64,000 nucleotides of DNA, from the NCBI GenBank assembly GCA_963707575.1, contig OY970171.1, positions 496,001 through 560,000 on the forward strand, written 5' to 3'. The stretch is from Gaiellasilicea sp963707575. GTDB taxonomy: Bacteria > Actinomycetota > Thermoleophilia > Gaiellales > Gaiellaceae. Each line of letters begins with the position of its first letter. Within the stretch, counting starts at the first letter, position 1. The notes beneath the pieces were generated by a model. The model did not search any database and had not been told where the DNA came from. It was given only the letters and a program-made list of their open reading frames with translations. Below are positions 52,773-62,489 of this stretch, piece after piece. The translations under genes and the position numbers were made by a program.

Positions 52773-53882
52773 CTAGGCTACGTCGCGCAGTTTTGCGGCG
52801 TCGGCCAGCGCCCGGAGCTTCTTCAGGCACTGGTTCTCGATCTGGCGGATCCGCTCGCGCGTCACGTTGAACGTGCGACCCACCTCGTCGAGCGTGCGCG
52901 GCTGCTCGCCGTCCAGGCCGTAGCGCAGCTCGAGCACGCGGCGCTCCCGGTGCGAGAGCGTGCCCAGGATCCCGCGCAGCGCTTCCTTGCGCATCGTCTC
53001 CTCGGCCACCTCGTCGGGCAGCGGCTGCGTCTCGTCGGTCAGGAAGTGCCCGAACTCCGACTCGTCCTCGTCGCCCACCGGCTTCTCGAGCGAGATCGGC
53101 GTCTGGGCGCTGCGGCGGATCTGGTCGACCTCCTCCGGGTGCAGGTCGAGCTCCTGGCCGATCTCGAACGAGCTGGGCTCGCGGCCGAGCTTCGCGCGCA
53201 GGGTCCGCTCGGTGCGGACGATCTTGTTCAGCTTCTCGACGACGTGCACGGGCATCCGGATCGTGCGCGCCTTGTCGGCGAGCGCCCGCGCCACGGCCTG
53301 CCGGATCCACCACGTCGCGTACGTCGAGAACTTGAAGCCCTTGCGGTGGTCGAACTTCTCCGCGGCGCGGACGAGCCCGATCGTGCCCTCCTGGATCAGG
53401 TCGAGGAAGGGCAGGCCCTGGTTGCGGTAGCGCTTCGCGATCGAGACGACGAGGCGCAGGTTCGCTTCGACCATCGCCTGCTTCGCCGAGTGATCGCCGC
53501 GCTCGATCCGCTTCGCGAGCTCGACCTCCTGCGCCGCGGTCAGGAGCGGCACCCGGCCGATGTCCTTCAGGAAGAGCTGGAGCGTGTCGGTCGAGACCTC
53601 GTTCGCGGCGGCCTCCTCGGGGGCGTCGAGCTCCTCCTCGGCGCGCGCGACGACCTCGATCTGCTGCTCCTCGAGCGTGACGAAGAACTCGTCCAGCTGC
53701 GCCGTGTCCAGATCGAGCTCGTCGAGGGCGCTGGCGATGTCCTCCGCTCGCAGCTTGCCCGCGGCCTTGCCCGTCTCGAGCAGGAGGCGAGCCTCGTCCG
53801 TCTCGAGCAAGTCGAATGCCCGCGCGGGCGCCTCGGTGGCGCCGCTGCTGGTGGTCGTACCCCCGTTGACCCTTGCGCTCAC
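52773..53882 (-). CDS. rpoD: Primary RNA polymerase sigma factor (RpoD/SigA/HrdB)
   Basis: A sigma-70 factor of 369 aa. Region 1.1 is short and acidic (residues 20-95). Region 1.2 is STDTLQLFLKDIGRVPLLTA. Regions 2.1-2.4 contain NLRLVVSIAKRYRNQGLPFL, DLIQEGTIGLVRAAEKFD and FSTYATWWIRQAVARAL (-10 recognition). Region 3 has TERTLRAKLGREPSSFEIGQ, and region 4 RVLELRYGLDGEQPRTLDEV then TRERIRQIE (-35 helix-turn-helix). The full set marks a group 1 or close group 2 factor. GTG 53882 has a GGAGGGGGAAC ribosome site. Its own promoter appears at 53910-53938. Confidence 0.95.
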   Translation of the reverse strand: MSARVNGGTTTSSGATEAPARAFDLLETDEARLLLETGKAAGKLRAEDIASALDELDLDTAQLDEFFVTLEEQQIEVVARAEEELDAPEEAAANEVSTDTLQLFLKDIGRVPLLTAAQEVELAKRIERGDHSAKQAMVEANLRLVVSIAKRYRNQGLPFLDLIQEGTIGLVRAAEKFDHRKGFKFSTYATWWIRQAVARALADKARTIRMPVHVVEKLNKIVRTERTLRAKLGREPSSFEIGQELDLHPEEVDQIRRSAQTPISLEKPVGDEDESEFGHFLTDETQPLPDEVAEETMRKEALRGILGTLSHRERRVLELRYGLDGEQPRTLDEVGRTFNVTRERIRQIENQCLKKLRALADAAKLRDVA

Positions 53883-53909
53883 CCGGTTCCCCCTCCGATC
53901 GGCGCTCCC

Positions 53910-53938
53910 ACAGTAGATGCGTTACGGGCACTCCGCAA
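53910..53938 (-). promoter_or_regulatory. Promoter of rpoD
   Basis: TTGCGG (revcomp of 53933-53938), 17 bp, then TACTGT (revcomp of 53910-53915). The -10 keeps the TANNNT pattern of actinobacterial housekeeping promoters. The leader would be about 20 bases to the GTG at 53882 with the ribosome site in between. Confidence 0.5.
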
Positions 53939-53990
53939 CACACTCATCGATGAAGATGAGGCATGGTGCCAGCCCCTGGCCCCGGGCGCC

Positions 53991-54008
53991 ATGGGCCGTT
54001 CGGCCCAT
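53991..54008. terminator. Hairpin after the TPR gene
   Basis: ATGGGCC-GTTC-GGCCCAT forms a 7-bp stem with a stable four-base loop, 8 bases beyond the stop of the TPR gene. It lacks a T-tract on the minus strand. It separates the TPR gene from rpoD. Confidence 0.5.
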
Positions 54009-54015
54009 CTTTCGT

Positions 54016-54996
54016 TCAGCCGGTCCCGGCCTCTGCGAGCTCGTCCAGGTAAAGGCTCGCCCTGCGCGCCACGAACGAGCCCGGTTCGGCCTCCTGAGCC
54101 AGCTTCAGCTGCCGCCTGGCCGGCCCGACGTCGCCCTGCCAGAGGAGCAGCAACCCGAGGTGGAAGCGCACGCTGGCGGAGCTCGGAAACCGCTGGGACA
54201 GTGGCCCCAGGCGCGAGAACGCGGCAGCCGGGCGGTCCTTGGAGTACCGGCCGACCGCGTCGGCGACGAGCGCCTCGGGCTCGTCGGGGAACGCCTCCGC
54301 GGCGGCCACGTAGACCTCGCGCGCCGAGAGGGGCCGCCCCGCCCCCTGGAGCGCGATCCCATATGCGAGCCGGGCGTCGAGCGGCCCGCCCTGCGCGCCT
54401 TCGCGCAGCGCCTCCAGCCGCTCGGCCGCCGACAGGTTTACAGCGCCGCCGGGCGCGGGGCGGGCCCCGCTGACGAGGATCGGGAGCCCCGGGGCGAACT
54501 CGGGGTTGAGCAGGTCGCCGGCGCGCACCGCGTAGGGGGTGTCGGGCTCGACGTCCTCCGCCTCGCGCCACGCGTCGACCGCACCGGGTCGGCCGGCCCA
54601 GAAGCGGGCGATCCCGACATGCAGCTGCACCATCGCGCTGCGCGGATAGAGCGCACCGAGCTGCTCCACGCGGTCGACCGACCCCGGCCAGGCCGCGAAC
54701 GCGGCGCCGAGCTTCGCCTCGAGCGAGCTCGAGCGGGCGAAGAGGGAGGCCGCCTGCTCCAGGCGCCCGGCGTCGTAGGCGGCCACCGCCTGCCTCAGCA
54801 CCTCCGCGTCGGCGTCGGTGCGCAGCGCGAGCGCGAGGGAAAGCCGGGGCGCGCCCTCCTGTGGCTCGCCGGCGGGCGAGGCTTCGGCCGGCCTCGCGAT
54901 CTCCTCCGCGGAGAGCACCGCCGCGCCCGCGACGACGACGCCCGCAAGGAGGGCGAGAGCTCCGACGGTCAGGCCGACGCGGGCACGGGGAGACAC
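54016..54996 (-). CDS. Membrane-anchored TPR-like protein
   Basis: A 326-aa protein from GTG 54996 with one N-terminal transmembrane helix (VGLTVGALALLAGVVVAGAA, residues 7-26), then an extracellular or periplasmic region of helical tetratricopeptide-like repeats. Examples are AVAAYDAGRLEQAASLFARS, QLHVGIARFWAGRPGAVDAW and FHLGLLLLWQGDVGPARRQL. Such repeats hold protein partners. No enzyme motif is present. It lies 9 bp downstream of the glycosyltransferase stop on the same strand. Confidence 0.8.
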   Translation of the reverse strand: MSPRARVGLTVGALALLAGVVVAGAAVLSAEEIARPAEASPAGEPQEGAPRLSLALALRTDADAEVLRQAVAAYDAGRLEQAASLFARSSSLEAKLGAAFAAWPGSVDRVEQLGALYPRSAMVQLHVGIARFWAGRPGAVDAWREAEDVEPDTPYAVRAGDLLNPEFAPGLPILVSGARPAPGGAVNLSAAERLEALREGAQGGPLDARLAYGIALQGAGRPLSAREVYVAAAEAFPDEPEALVADAVGRYSKDRPAAAFSRLGPLSQRFPSSASVRFHLGLLLLWQGDVGPARRQLKLAQEAEPGSFVARRASLYLDELAEAGTG

Positions 54997-55005
54997 GGAG
55001 CCAGG

Positions 55006-56148
55006 TTAGCCACGGCTCACGTACTCCTCGACGGCCCGCGCGGTCTCCGCCGGTGTGGGCATCGCCGCGATCTCCGCCGCCAGGGCCTGCGCCGCGAGCG
55101 CGTACGACGGCTCGTCGAGGACGCGACGAAGCGCCGCTCGCACGGCGTTCGGGGTCAGCTCGTCGGGCCTCAGGACCACGGCCGTCCCCGCCGCCACGCA
55201 GCGTGCGGCGTTGTCGAACTGGTCGGCTCCCTGCGGCACGAGGACGAGCGGGAGCCCGTGCGCGAGCGCGCCCAGCGTCGTTCCGGAGCCGCCGTGCGTC
55301 ACGACGGCGACACAGTGCGGCAGCACGTGCGCCTGCGGGACGAACCGCTCGACCCGCACCCGCGACGGCACCGCTCCGAGCGTCGCCGGGTCCACGTCGC
55401 GGCCCGTGGTGACGAGCGCGGACACGTCGCCGTCGAGCGAGTCGAGCAGCGGCCGAAAGAGCGCGGCCTCGTTGAAGATCGTCCCCAGGGTGAGATAGAC
55501 GAGCGGCGGCGGCAGCTCGTCCAGCCAGCCGGGTGCCGCCGCGGGCTCCGGTCCCACCGGCTGCATGTGCACGCGCTCGCCGAGCGGCTCCTCGAACGCG
55601 AGCCGGGGCGGGCAGATGTCGACGTAGAGGCCGCCGAACACGCCGGCGTACGGCTGGGGTTCGAGCCCGTGACCGAGCCAGAGCGGCTCGATCTCCTCCG
55701 CCGCGCGCTCGAGCGCCGCGAGCGGGATCATCGCGCCGAACGCGTGGTGCACCGAGGGCAGGCCGAGCGCTGTCGCCACCGCCGGGGCGGCCAGGTCGGC
55801 GCCGTCGTAGACGATCACGTCCGGGCGATAGGCCGTGGCCACGTCCAGCAGCCCGGGCAGCTTGGCCGGGGCGTGGACGAGGGCGAAGTTCCCGCTGAAG
55901 GCGAGCGGACGGCGCTCCTCCGGCGGGAGCTCGAGCGTCGCCTGCCGGACGCGCGCGAGCTGCTCGCCCAGCTCTGCCCTCGAGCCGCCGGCGGCCAGCG
56001 CCGCGAAGCCCTCGGCCTCCACCCGCGGATGCCAGTCGCGAGCCGTCGCGAAGGCGACCTCGTGCCCGGCGGCAATCACGGCACGCGCGAGCGGCAGCAG
56101 AGGCCGGAAGTGGCCTTCCGAGGGGATGCAGCAGAAGAGGGCGCGCAT
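55006..56148 (-). CDS. UGT/MGT-like glycosyltransferase (GT1)
   Basis: A GT-B glycosyltransferase of 380 aa. ATG 56148 opens MRALFCCIPSEGHFRPLLPL, whose His is the catalytic base in this family. The C-terminal donor-binding signature is VVTHGGSGTTLGALAHGLPL followed by VLVPQGADQFDNAARCVAAG. Members move sugars onto macrolides, lipids or other small acceptors with NDP-sugars; the acceptor is not readable. No biosynthetic cluster surrounds it, so a detoxifying or lipid role is as likely as antibiotic tailoring. Confidence 0.92.
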   Translation of the reverse strand: MRALFCCIPSEGHFRPLLPLARAVIAAGHEVAFATARDWHPRVEAEGFAALAAGGSRAELGEQLARVRQATLELPPEERRPLAFSGNFALVHAPAKLPGLLDVATAYRPDVIVYDGADLAAPAVATALGLPSVHHAFGAMIPLAALERAAEEIEPLWLGHGLEPQPYAGVFGGLYVDICPPRLAFEEPLGERVHMQPVGPEPAAAPGWLDELPPPLVYLTLGTIFNEAALFRPLLDSLDGDVSALVTTGRDVDPATLGAVPSRVRVERFVPQAHVLPHCVAVVTHGGSGTTLGALAHGLPLVLVPQGADQFDNAARCVAAGTAVVLRPDELTPNAVRAALRRVLDEPSYALAAQALAAEIAAMPTPAETARAVEEYVSRG

Positions 56149-56203
56149 CAGGCGATCTTGTCGCACATTCGCGCCGAGGGAACACGCTATCCTTGGTGAA
56201 GTA

Positions 56204-57370
56204 ATGGCGACGTACCGTGAGCTGCTCGCCCAGGTCAAGGGCGAGATCGATGAGATCGGCTCTGCCGACGCGCGCGAGCGCAGCGATTCCGCGCTCTTCC
56301 TGGACGTGCGCGAGCAGGATGAGTGGGACGAGGGCGCCGTACCCGGCGCAGTGCACGTGCCGCGCGGGCAGCTCGAGTCGCGGATCGAGGGCCTCGTGCC
56401 CGACAAGGACCGCGAGCTCGTCGTCTACTGCGCCGGCGGCTCCCGCTCGGCCTTCGCGGCCAAGTCGCTGGGCGAGCTCGGCTATCGCAACGTCTCTTCG
56501 CTCACCGGCGGGTTCACCGACTGGAAGCGGAACGGCTTCCCGATCGAGACGCCGAAGGCGCTGACGCCGGCCCAACGTGCCCGGTACAGCCGCCACCTGC
56601 TGATCCCGGAGGTCGGCGAGGCCGGCCAGCAGAAGCTGCTCGAGTCGCGCGTGCTCCTGATCGGAGCGGGCGGCCTCGGCTCGCCCGCGTCGCTCTACCT
56701 CGCCGCGGCGGGCGTCGGGACGATCGGGATCATCGACGCGGACGTCGTCGACGACTCCAACCTCCAGCGCCAGATCGTCCACTCGACGAAGCGGCTCGGC
56801 GAGCCGAAGGTGCAGTCCGCCAAGGACACGATCGAGGCACTGAACCCGGACGTCCAGGTGAAGGGCTACGAGGAACGGCTGACCTCCGAGAACGTCGAGC
56901 GGATCCTGGCCGACGGCTGGGACGTGATCGTCGACGGCGCCGACAACTTCCCCACCCGCTACCTCGTGAACGATGCTTCCGTCTGGCACAACGTCCCCGT
57001 CGTGCACGGCTCGATCTACCGCTTCGAGGGCCAGGTCACGGTCTTCAAGCCCAACGATGGCCCCTGCTACCGCTGCCTCTTCCCCACCCCGCCGCCGCCG
57101 GAGCTCGCCCCGAGCTGCGCCGAGGGCGGCGTGCTCGGCGTCCTGCCGGGGATCATCGGCTCGCTGCAGGCGAGCGAGGCGCTGAAGCTCCTGCTCGGGA
57201 TCGGCGAGAGCCTGCAGGGCCGGCTGCTGCTCTTCGACGCGCTCGCGACGACCTTCGACGAGGTGCTCGTGAAGCGCGACCCGTCGTGCCCCGTCTGCGG
57301 CGAGAGCCCGACGATCACCGAGTACATCGACTACGTCGAGTTCTGCACCGGGCCAAGGGTGACGTCGTGA
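56204..57370 (+). CDS. moeZ: Rhodanese-ThiF/MoeB fusion, sulfur-carrier adenylyltransferase (MoeZ-like)
   Basis: Activates the C-terminal glycine of a ubiquitin-like sulfur carrier by adenylation and then loads sulfur on it. Its 388 aa carry a rhodanese domain first (residues 1-115, active cysteine in VVYCAGGSRSAFAAK), then the E1-like domain (LLIGAGGLGSPASLYLAAAG, DVVDDSNLQRQIVHSTKRLG, VDGADNFPTRYLVND). The zinc CxxC pairs are CYRCLF and CPVCGE. The usual actinobacterial order is E1 then rhodanese, so here the order is swapped. ATG 56204 opens the homology. The next gene starts inside a GTGA overlap. It charges CysO for the cysteine pathway downstream. Confidence 0.93.
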   Translation: MATYRELLAQVKGEIDEIGSADARERSDSALFLDVREQDEWDEGAVPGAVHVPRGQLESRIEGLVPDKDRELVVYCAGGSRSAFAAKSLGELGYRNVSSLTGGFTDWKRNGFPIETPKALTPAQRARYSRHLLIPEVGEAGQQKLLESRVLLIGAGGLGSPASLYLAAAGVGTIGIIDADVVDDSNLQRQIVHSTKRLGEPKVQSAKDTIEALNPDVQVKGYEERLTSENVERILADGWDVIVDGADNFPTRYLVNDASVWHNVPVVHGSIYRFEGQVTVFKPNDGPCYRCLFPTPPPPELAPSCAEGGVLGVLPGIIGSLQASEALKLLLGIGESLQGRLLLFDALATTFDEVLVKRDPSCPVCGESPTITEYIDYVEFCTGPRVTS

Positions 57371-57795
57371 CGGCCATCCGCATCCCGCCCACCCTTCGGA
57401 ACGAGGTCGGCGGCGAGCGCCAGGTGGAGGCGCACGGCGGCAGCGTCCGCGAGGTGCTCGAGGATCTCGCCCGCCGCTACCCCGCGCTCGAGTCGCAGCT
57501 CTTCGAGGACGGCGAGCTGGCGACGTTCGTGAACGTCTATCTGGGCGGCGAGGACATCCGCACCCTCGACGGCCTCGACACGACCGTCGACGGCCTTCCG
57601 ATGATTCTCCTGCCAGCCATGGCCGGCGGAGCGCCCGCGTCCCCGGCCGCGGACGGCTCCCGCCGGGCGGAACCCGGCTCCGCCGACCGCTCGCGCCGCT
57701 GGACGGCGCTCCGTCGGGAGGGCCGTGCAGAGCACTGTCCCTCCCTCCTCCGCTTGCCAGCGACGCGCCGGGAACCCGGCCGCGCGTCGTGCTGA
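57367..57795 (+). CDS. cysO: CysO/MoaD-like sulfur-carrier protein with C-terminal extension
   Basis: A ubiquitin-fold protein whose thiocarboxylate supplies sulfur for cysteine. GTG 57367 opens TAIRIPPTLRNEVGGERQVE, and the domain ends at LPMILLPAMAGG (about residue 88), the di-glycine that the E1-like partner adenylates. Carriers normally stop there. This frame continues 54 residues of Arg/Pro/Ser-rich, low-order sequence to 57795, read through a hairpin-dense stretch. The extension would have to be cut off before activation, perhaps by the JAMM protease encoded two genes on. Alternatively it reflects a repeat insertion that removed the stop. Confidence 0.88.
   Translation: MTAIRIPPTLRNEVGGERQVEAHGGSVREVLEDLARRYPALESQLFEDGELATFVNVYLGGEDIRTLDGLDTTVDGLPMILLPAMAGGAPASPAADGSRRAEPGSADRSRRWTALRREGRAEHCPSLLRLPATRREPGRASC
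57662..57786. repeat. Hairpin-dense element inside the 3' end of cysO
   Basis: Stems found: GCCGGG-CGGAA-CCCGGC (57662-57678), a long one with arms CGCGCCGCTGG (57692-57702) and CCAGCGACGCG (57757-57767) around GGGAGGG/CCCTCCC (57716-57722 and 57739-57745) and GTGC-AGA-GCAC, and CCGGG-AA-CCCGG (57769-57779 region). Blocks such as CGGCGCTCC, GGGCCGT, ACTGTCCC and AGCGACGCGCC also occur in the same order in the reverse complement of 48540-48625. So it is probably a dispersed intergenic repeat. Confidence 0.55.
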
Positions 57796-58721
57796 CGACA
57801 GCCGACTCGCTGCTCTCGCTCGTCGGTGACACGCCGCTCGTCGAGCTCTCGCGCTTCGTGCCGGGGCCCGTGCGCGTGTACGCGAAGCTCGAGGGTCAGA
57901 ACCCGACCGGCTCGATCAAGGATCGCGTCGCGAAGGCGATGATCGAAGCGGCCGAGGCCTCCGGCGAGCTGGAGCCCGGGCGCCGCCTGCTCGAGCCGAC
58001 CAGCGGCAACACGGGCATCTCGCTCGCGCTGGTGGCGAAGCTGAAGGGCTATCCGCTCACGTGTGTGCTCCCGTCCAACGCGACCGAGGAGCGCCGGCGC
58101 CTGCTGCGGCTCTACGGCGCGGAGATCGTCGAGTCGCCCGGCGAGGAGGGCTCGAACGGCGCCGTCCGGATGGCGCTCGCGCTCGCCGAGGCCGATCCGT
58201 CCTGGTTCATGCCGTTCCAGTACGCGAACGAGGCCAACCCGCGGGCGCACTACGAGGGCACCGGCGCGGAGATCGCCGCCGCCCTCGACCGCGTCGACGT
58301 GCTGGTCGCCGGGCTCGGGACGGGTGGCACGCTGATGGGCGCGGGCGAGCGACTACGCGAGAGCTTCCCCGACGTCGTGGTCGCAGCGGCCGAGCCGCTC
58401 CCGGGCGACCCCGTGATGGGCCTGCGCTCGCTCGCAGACGGCTACGTGCCCCCGATCCTCGACGTCTCCCGGCTCGACCGCAAAGTGCTCGTCTCGAACG
58501 AGGAGTCGGTGGTGGCGCTGCGCGAGCTGCTGGACGCGGAGGGCATCTTCGGCGGGGTCTCGGCCGGCGCGGTCGTGCACGTGGCTCGGAAGCTCGCCGC
58601 CGAGCTCGAGGACGGCGTCGTGGTCTGCATCCTCGCCGACGGCGGCTGGAAGTACCTGTCCGCCGACTTCTGGGAGGCCGGCGACGTGGAGCGCTCGATG
58701 GAGCGGACCGTCTGGTGGTAG
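57789..58721 (+). CDS. cysM: CysM-type cysteine synthase (CysO-dependent)
   Basis: A PLP enzyme of 310 aa. GTG 57789 overlaps the cysO stop. Active-site lysine lies in QNPTGSIKDRVAKAM, the substrate loop is PTSGNTGISLALVAK, the phosphate loop GLGTGGTLMGAGE and the ring-nitrogen Ser near FGGVSAGAVVHVA. In Mycobacterium this enzyme takes O-phosphoserine and the CysO thiocarboxylate to give CysO-cysteine. The present order moeZ-cysO-cysM-mec makes the same reaction likely rather than plain sulfide use. The stop is 7 bp inside the next gene. Confidence 0.94.
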   Translation: MLTTADSLLSLVGDTPLVELSRFVPGPVRVYAKLEGQNPTGSIKDRVAKAMIEAAEASGELEPGRRLLEPTSGNTGISLALVAKLKGYPLTCVLPSNATEERRRLLRLYGAEIVESPGEEGSNGAVRMALALAEADPSWFMPFQYANEANPRAHYEGTGAEIAAALDRVDVLVAGLGTGGTLMGAGERLRESFPDVVVAAAEPLPGDPVMGLRSLADGYVPPILDVSRLDRKVLVSNEESVVALRELLDAEGIFGGVSAGAVVHVARKLAAELEDGVVVCILADGGWKYLSADFWEAGDVERSMERTVWW

Positions 58722-59104
58722 TCCCGGCCGCGATCCGCGAACGGCTCGTCCAGCACGCCTCGGAGGAGGCTCCGAACGAGGCCTGCGGCGTCGTCGTGCT
58801 GCAGGACGGGGTGGCCGAGCGCTACGTCGCGGGCCGCAACGGCGCCGCCTCCCCGTACCGATTCGAGCTGGAGGTCCCGCCCGAGACGTGGTTCCTCGAG
58901 GACGACGGCTACGACCTCGCCGTCTTCCACTCGCACCTCTCCTCACCGCCGCGGCCGTCGCGGACGGACGTCGAGAACATCGGCCTCTGGCAGGGCAAGC
59001 CGTACCTGATCCTCTCGCTGCGCACGGGCGAGCTCGCGGGCTGGCGGATCGACGGCGGGACGATCGAGGCGATCCCCCTTTCGCAACTCGATGCAGAGGA
59101 CTAA
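58715..59104 (+). CDS. mec: Mec-type JAMM metallopeptidase
   Basis: A JAB1/MPN+ protease of 129 aa that releases cysteine from CysO-cysteine. The start is GTG 58715, inside cysM. The zinc site is complete: glutamate in APNEACGVVVL, HSH in LAVFHSHLSSPP and Asp in SRTDVENIGL (the HxH-x(n)-D pattern). It could also trim the extra 54 residues of the adjacent CysO, as the related QbsD protease trims a short tail from its carrier. That second role is inference. Confidence 0.93.
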   Translation: MVVPAAIRERLVQHASEEAPNEACGVVVLQDGVAERYVAGRNGAASPYRFELEVPPETWFLEDDGYDLAVFHSHLSSPPRPSRTDVENIGLWQGKPYLILSLRTGELAGWRIDGGTIEAIPLSQLDAED

Positions 59105-59105
59105 C

Positions 59106-59474
59106 ATGCGCTCTCTCGTGAAGCTCCTGGCCCCGACCCTGCTCGTCGCACTCGCGTTCGCCGTTGCCGGCTGCGGCACCGAGAGCACCGGCGGCGGCGC
59201 CGACACCGACCCCTCGAGTAGCGCGGGGATCGGGATGTCGGTGCAGGAGGCCCTGCTCGTCGAGCTCGCCGGGGCGACGCTCGTCAGCGGCTACCTGATC
59301 GAGGAGGGTGGCACGCTGAAGCTCTGCGAGAGCCTGCAGGAGTCGGAGCCGCCGGGCTGCGGGGAGCCGTCTCTTACGATCAAGGCCAGCACGCTCGACG
59401 ACCTGCCGCGAGGCGAGCTCGTGGACGTCAACGGCACGGTCACCGGCACCACCCTCACTGTCGTCCCCGAGTAG
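59106..59474 (+). CDS. Putative lipoprotein (122 aa)
   Basis: Starts MRSLVKLLAPTLLVALAFAV at ATG 59106, followed by AGC, a lipobox (VAGC, Cys about residue 23). The mature part, GTESTGGGADTDPSSS then an ordered domain (GMSVQEALLVELAGATLVSG), is a small secreted protein with two cysteines and OB-like beta strands. The function is unknown. It starts 1 bp after the mec stop, so it may ride on the cysteine operon. It converges with the aldo/keto reductase. Confidence 0.78.
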   Translation: MRSLVKLLAPTLLVALAFAVAGCGTESTGGGADTDPSSSAGIGMSVQEALLVELAGATLVSGYLIEEGGTLKLCESLQESEPPGCGEPSLTIKASTLDDLPRGELVDVNGTVTGTTLTVVPE

Positions 59475-59475
59475 C

Positions 59476-60312
59476 TCACCGCCCCAGCCGGTCGAGTTCG
59501 GCGTCGGTGAGCTCGAGCTCGGCCGCGGCCATGTTCTCCTCCAGGTGCGCGAGCGAGGAGGTGCCCGGGATCGGGATCGTGACGGCCGAGCGCTGCAGGA
59601 GCCACGCGAGCGCGATCTGGGCCGGCGTCGCGCCGCGCTCACGAGCGATCGCCTCGACCGGTCCACCTGCACCGGCGAGGTCGCCGGCGTCGAGCGGGTA
59701 CCAGGGCAGAAAGGCGATCCCGGCCAGCTCGCAGGCGGCGAGCACGTCCTCGGACTCCCGGTGGCCGAGGTTGAACTCGTTCTGCACGGACGCGATCTCG
59801 ACGATCCCGCGCGCCTCCTCGAGCTGTGAGAGCGAGACGTTGGAGAGGCCGACGTGGCGGATCTTGCCCTCGTCGCGCAGGTCCCGTAGCGCCCCGACCG
59901 ACTCGGCGAACGGCACCTTGGGATCGGGACGGTGCAGCTGGTAGAGGTCGATCCGGTCGACCCGCAGCCGCCGGAGCGAGCCCTCGCAGGCGGCCCGGAG
60001 GTGCTCCGGTCGCCCGTCCCGGGGCCAGTCGCCCCGCTGAAGGTCGTCGTGGCGCGTGAGCCCACCCTTCGTGGCCACGACGATGCCCTCGTACGGGTGC
60101 AGCGCCTCGGCGACCTGGAGCTCGTTCACCTCCGGCCCGTACGCGTCGGCGGTGTCGACGAGGGTGGCGCCGAGCTCGACGGCGCGGCGCAGGACGCGCA
60201 GCGCGTTCTCGCGGTCCTCCGGCCAGCCCGTGACGTGCGGTCCGCAGAGCTGCATCGCCCCGTAGCCGAGCCGGTTCACCTCGAGCTCGCCGCCGATCCG
60301 GAAGGTCCCCAC
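59476..60312 (-). CDS. Aldo/keto reductase
   Basis: An NADPH-dependent oxidoreductase of 278 aa. ATG 60312 opens MGTFRIGGELEVNRLGYGAM. The tetrad is Asp in VDTADAYGPEVNE with Tyr, Lys in IVVATKGGL, and His in YQLHRPDPK. QNEFNLGHRESED and IPIPGTSSLAHLEENM (coenzyme loop) follow. The group is the bacterial oxidoreductases related to AKR13/YdbC. The substrate is unknown. It is divergent from the MBL-like gene by 28 bp and ends 1 bp from the lipoprotein gene. Confidence 0.93.
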   Translation of the reverse strand: MGTFRIGGELEVNRLGYGAMQLCGPHVTGWPEDRENALRVLRRAVELGATLVDTADAYGPEVNELQVAEALHPYEGIVVATKGGLTRHDDLQRGDWPRDGRPEHLRAACEGSLRRLRVDRIDLYQLHRPDPKVPFAESVGALRDLRDEGKIRHVGLSNVSLSQLEEARGIVEIASVQNEFNLGHRESEDVLAACELAGIAFLPWYPLDAGDLAGAGGPVEAIARERGATPAQIALAWLLQRSAVTIPIPGTSSLAHLEENMAAAELELTDAELDRLGR

Positions 60313-60340
60313 CAGCCCGGACGCTATAGGCTCCCGCGCC

Positions 60341-60985
60341 GTGGACGTCCGCGAGCTCGCACCCGGTCTCTGGCGCTGGACCGCGCTCCATCCGGAGTGG
60401 TCGCCCGGCGCGGGCTGGGAGCAGGAGGTCGGTTGCCTCTACCTCGAGACGGCCGGCTCCGTGGTGCTGATCGACCCACTCGTCCCGGGTGAGCCCACGT
60501 TGCGCAAGATCTTCCTCGACCGGCTCGACGCCGACGTGGAACGCAACGGCAAGCCCGTCTCGATCCTGCTCACGGTCTGGTGGCACGAGCGCAGCACAGG
60601 TGAGCTGGCCGAGCGCTACGGCGCCGAGGTGTGGGCAAACGCCGAGGGCGGCAGAAGCCGCACCGAGACGCCCGTGACGCACCCGTTCTCGGCCGGAGAC
60701 GTCCTGCCCGGTGGCCTGATCGGGATCGACGCGCAGCGGGTTGGGGAGACGATGTACTGGCTGCCCGAGCAGCGGGCGCTCGTCTCCGGCGACATCTTCC
60801 TCGGCGACGGTGAGGGCGGCGTCCGCATCTGCTCCCAGTCGTGGCTCGGCGATGTGTCGTACCGCGAGCTGAAGCTGGCGCTGGCCGGCCTGCTCGACCT
60901 GCCCGTCGAGATGGTGCTCGTCGCGCACGGCGAGCCGGTGCTCGAGGACGGCCTGGCGGCGCTCGCCGCGGCACTCGCGGACTAA
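60341..60985 (+). CDS. MBL-fold-like protein with degenerate metal site
   Basis: A 214-aa protein from GTG 60341. The metallo-beta-lactamase fold can be followed: GCLYLETAGSVVLIDPLVPG, LLTVWWHERSTGELAERYGA, LVSGDIFLGDGEG and VLVAHGEPVLEDGLAALAAA. The HxHxDH motif reads WWHERS, so most zinc ligands are missing, though GD and the last His remain. It may be a non-hydrolytic relative or bind one metal. It lies 9 bp before malate synthase. Confidence 0.8.
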   Translation: MDVRELAPGLWRWTALHPEWSPGAGWEQEVGCLYLETAGSVVLIDPLVPGEPTLRKIFLDRLDADVERNGKPVSILLTVWWHERSTGELAERYGAEVWANAEGGRSRTETPVTHPFSAGDVLPGGLIGIDAQRVGETMYWLPEQRALVSGDIFLGDGEGGVRICSQSWLGDVSYRELKLALAGLLDLPVEMVLVAHGEPVLEDGLAALAAALAD

Positions 60986-60994
60986 GCTCGCCCC

Positions 60995-62479
<1,485 letters not shown>

Positions 62480-62489
62480 CGCCTCTCGC

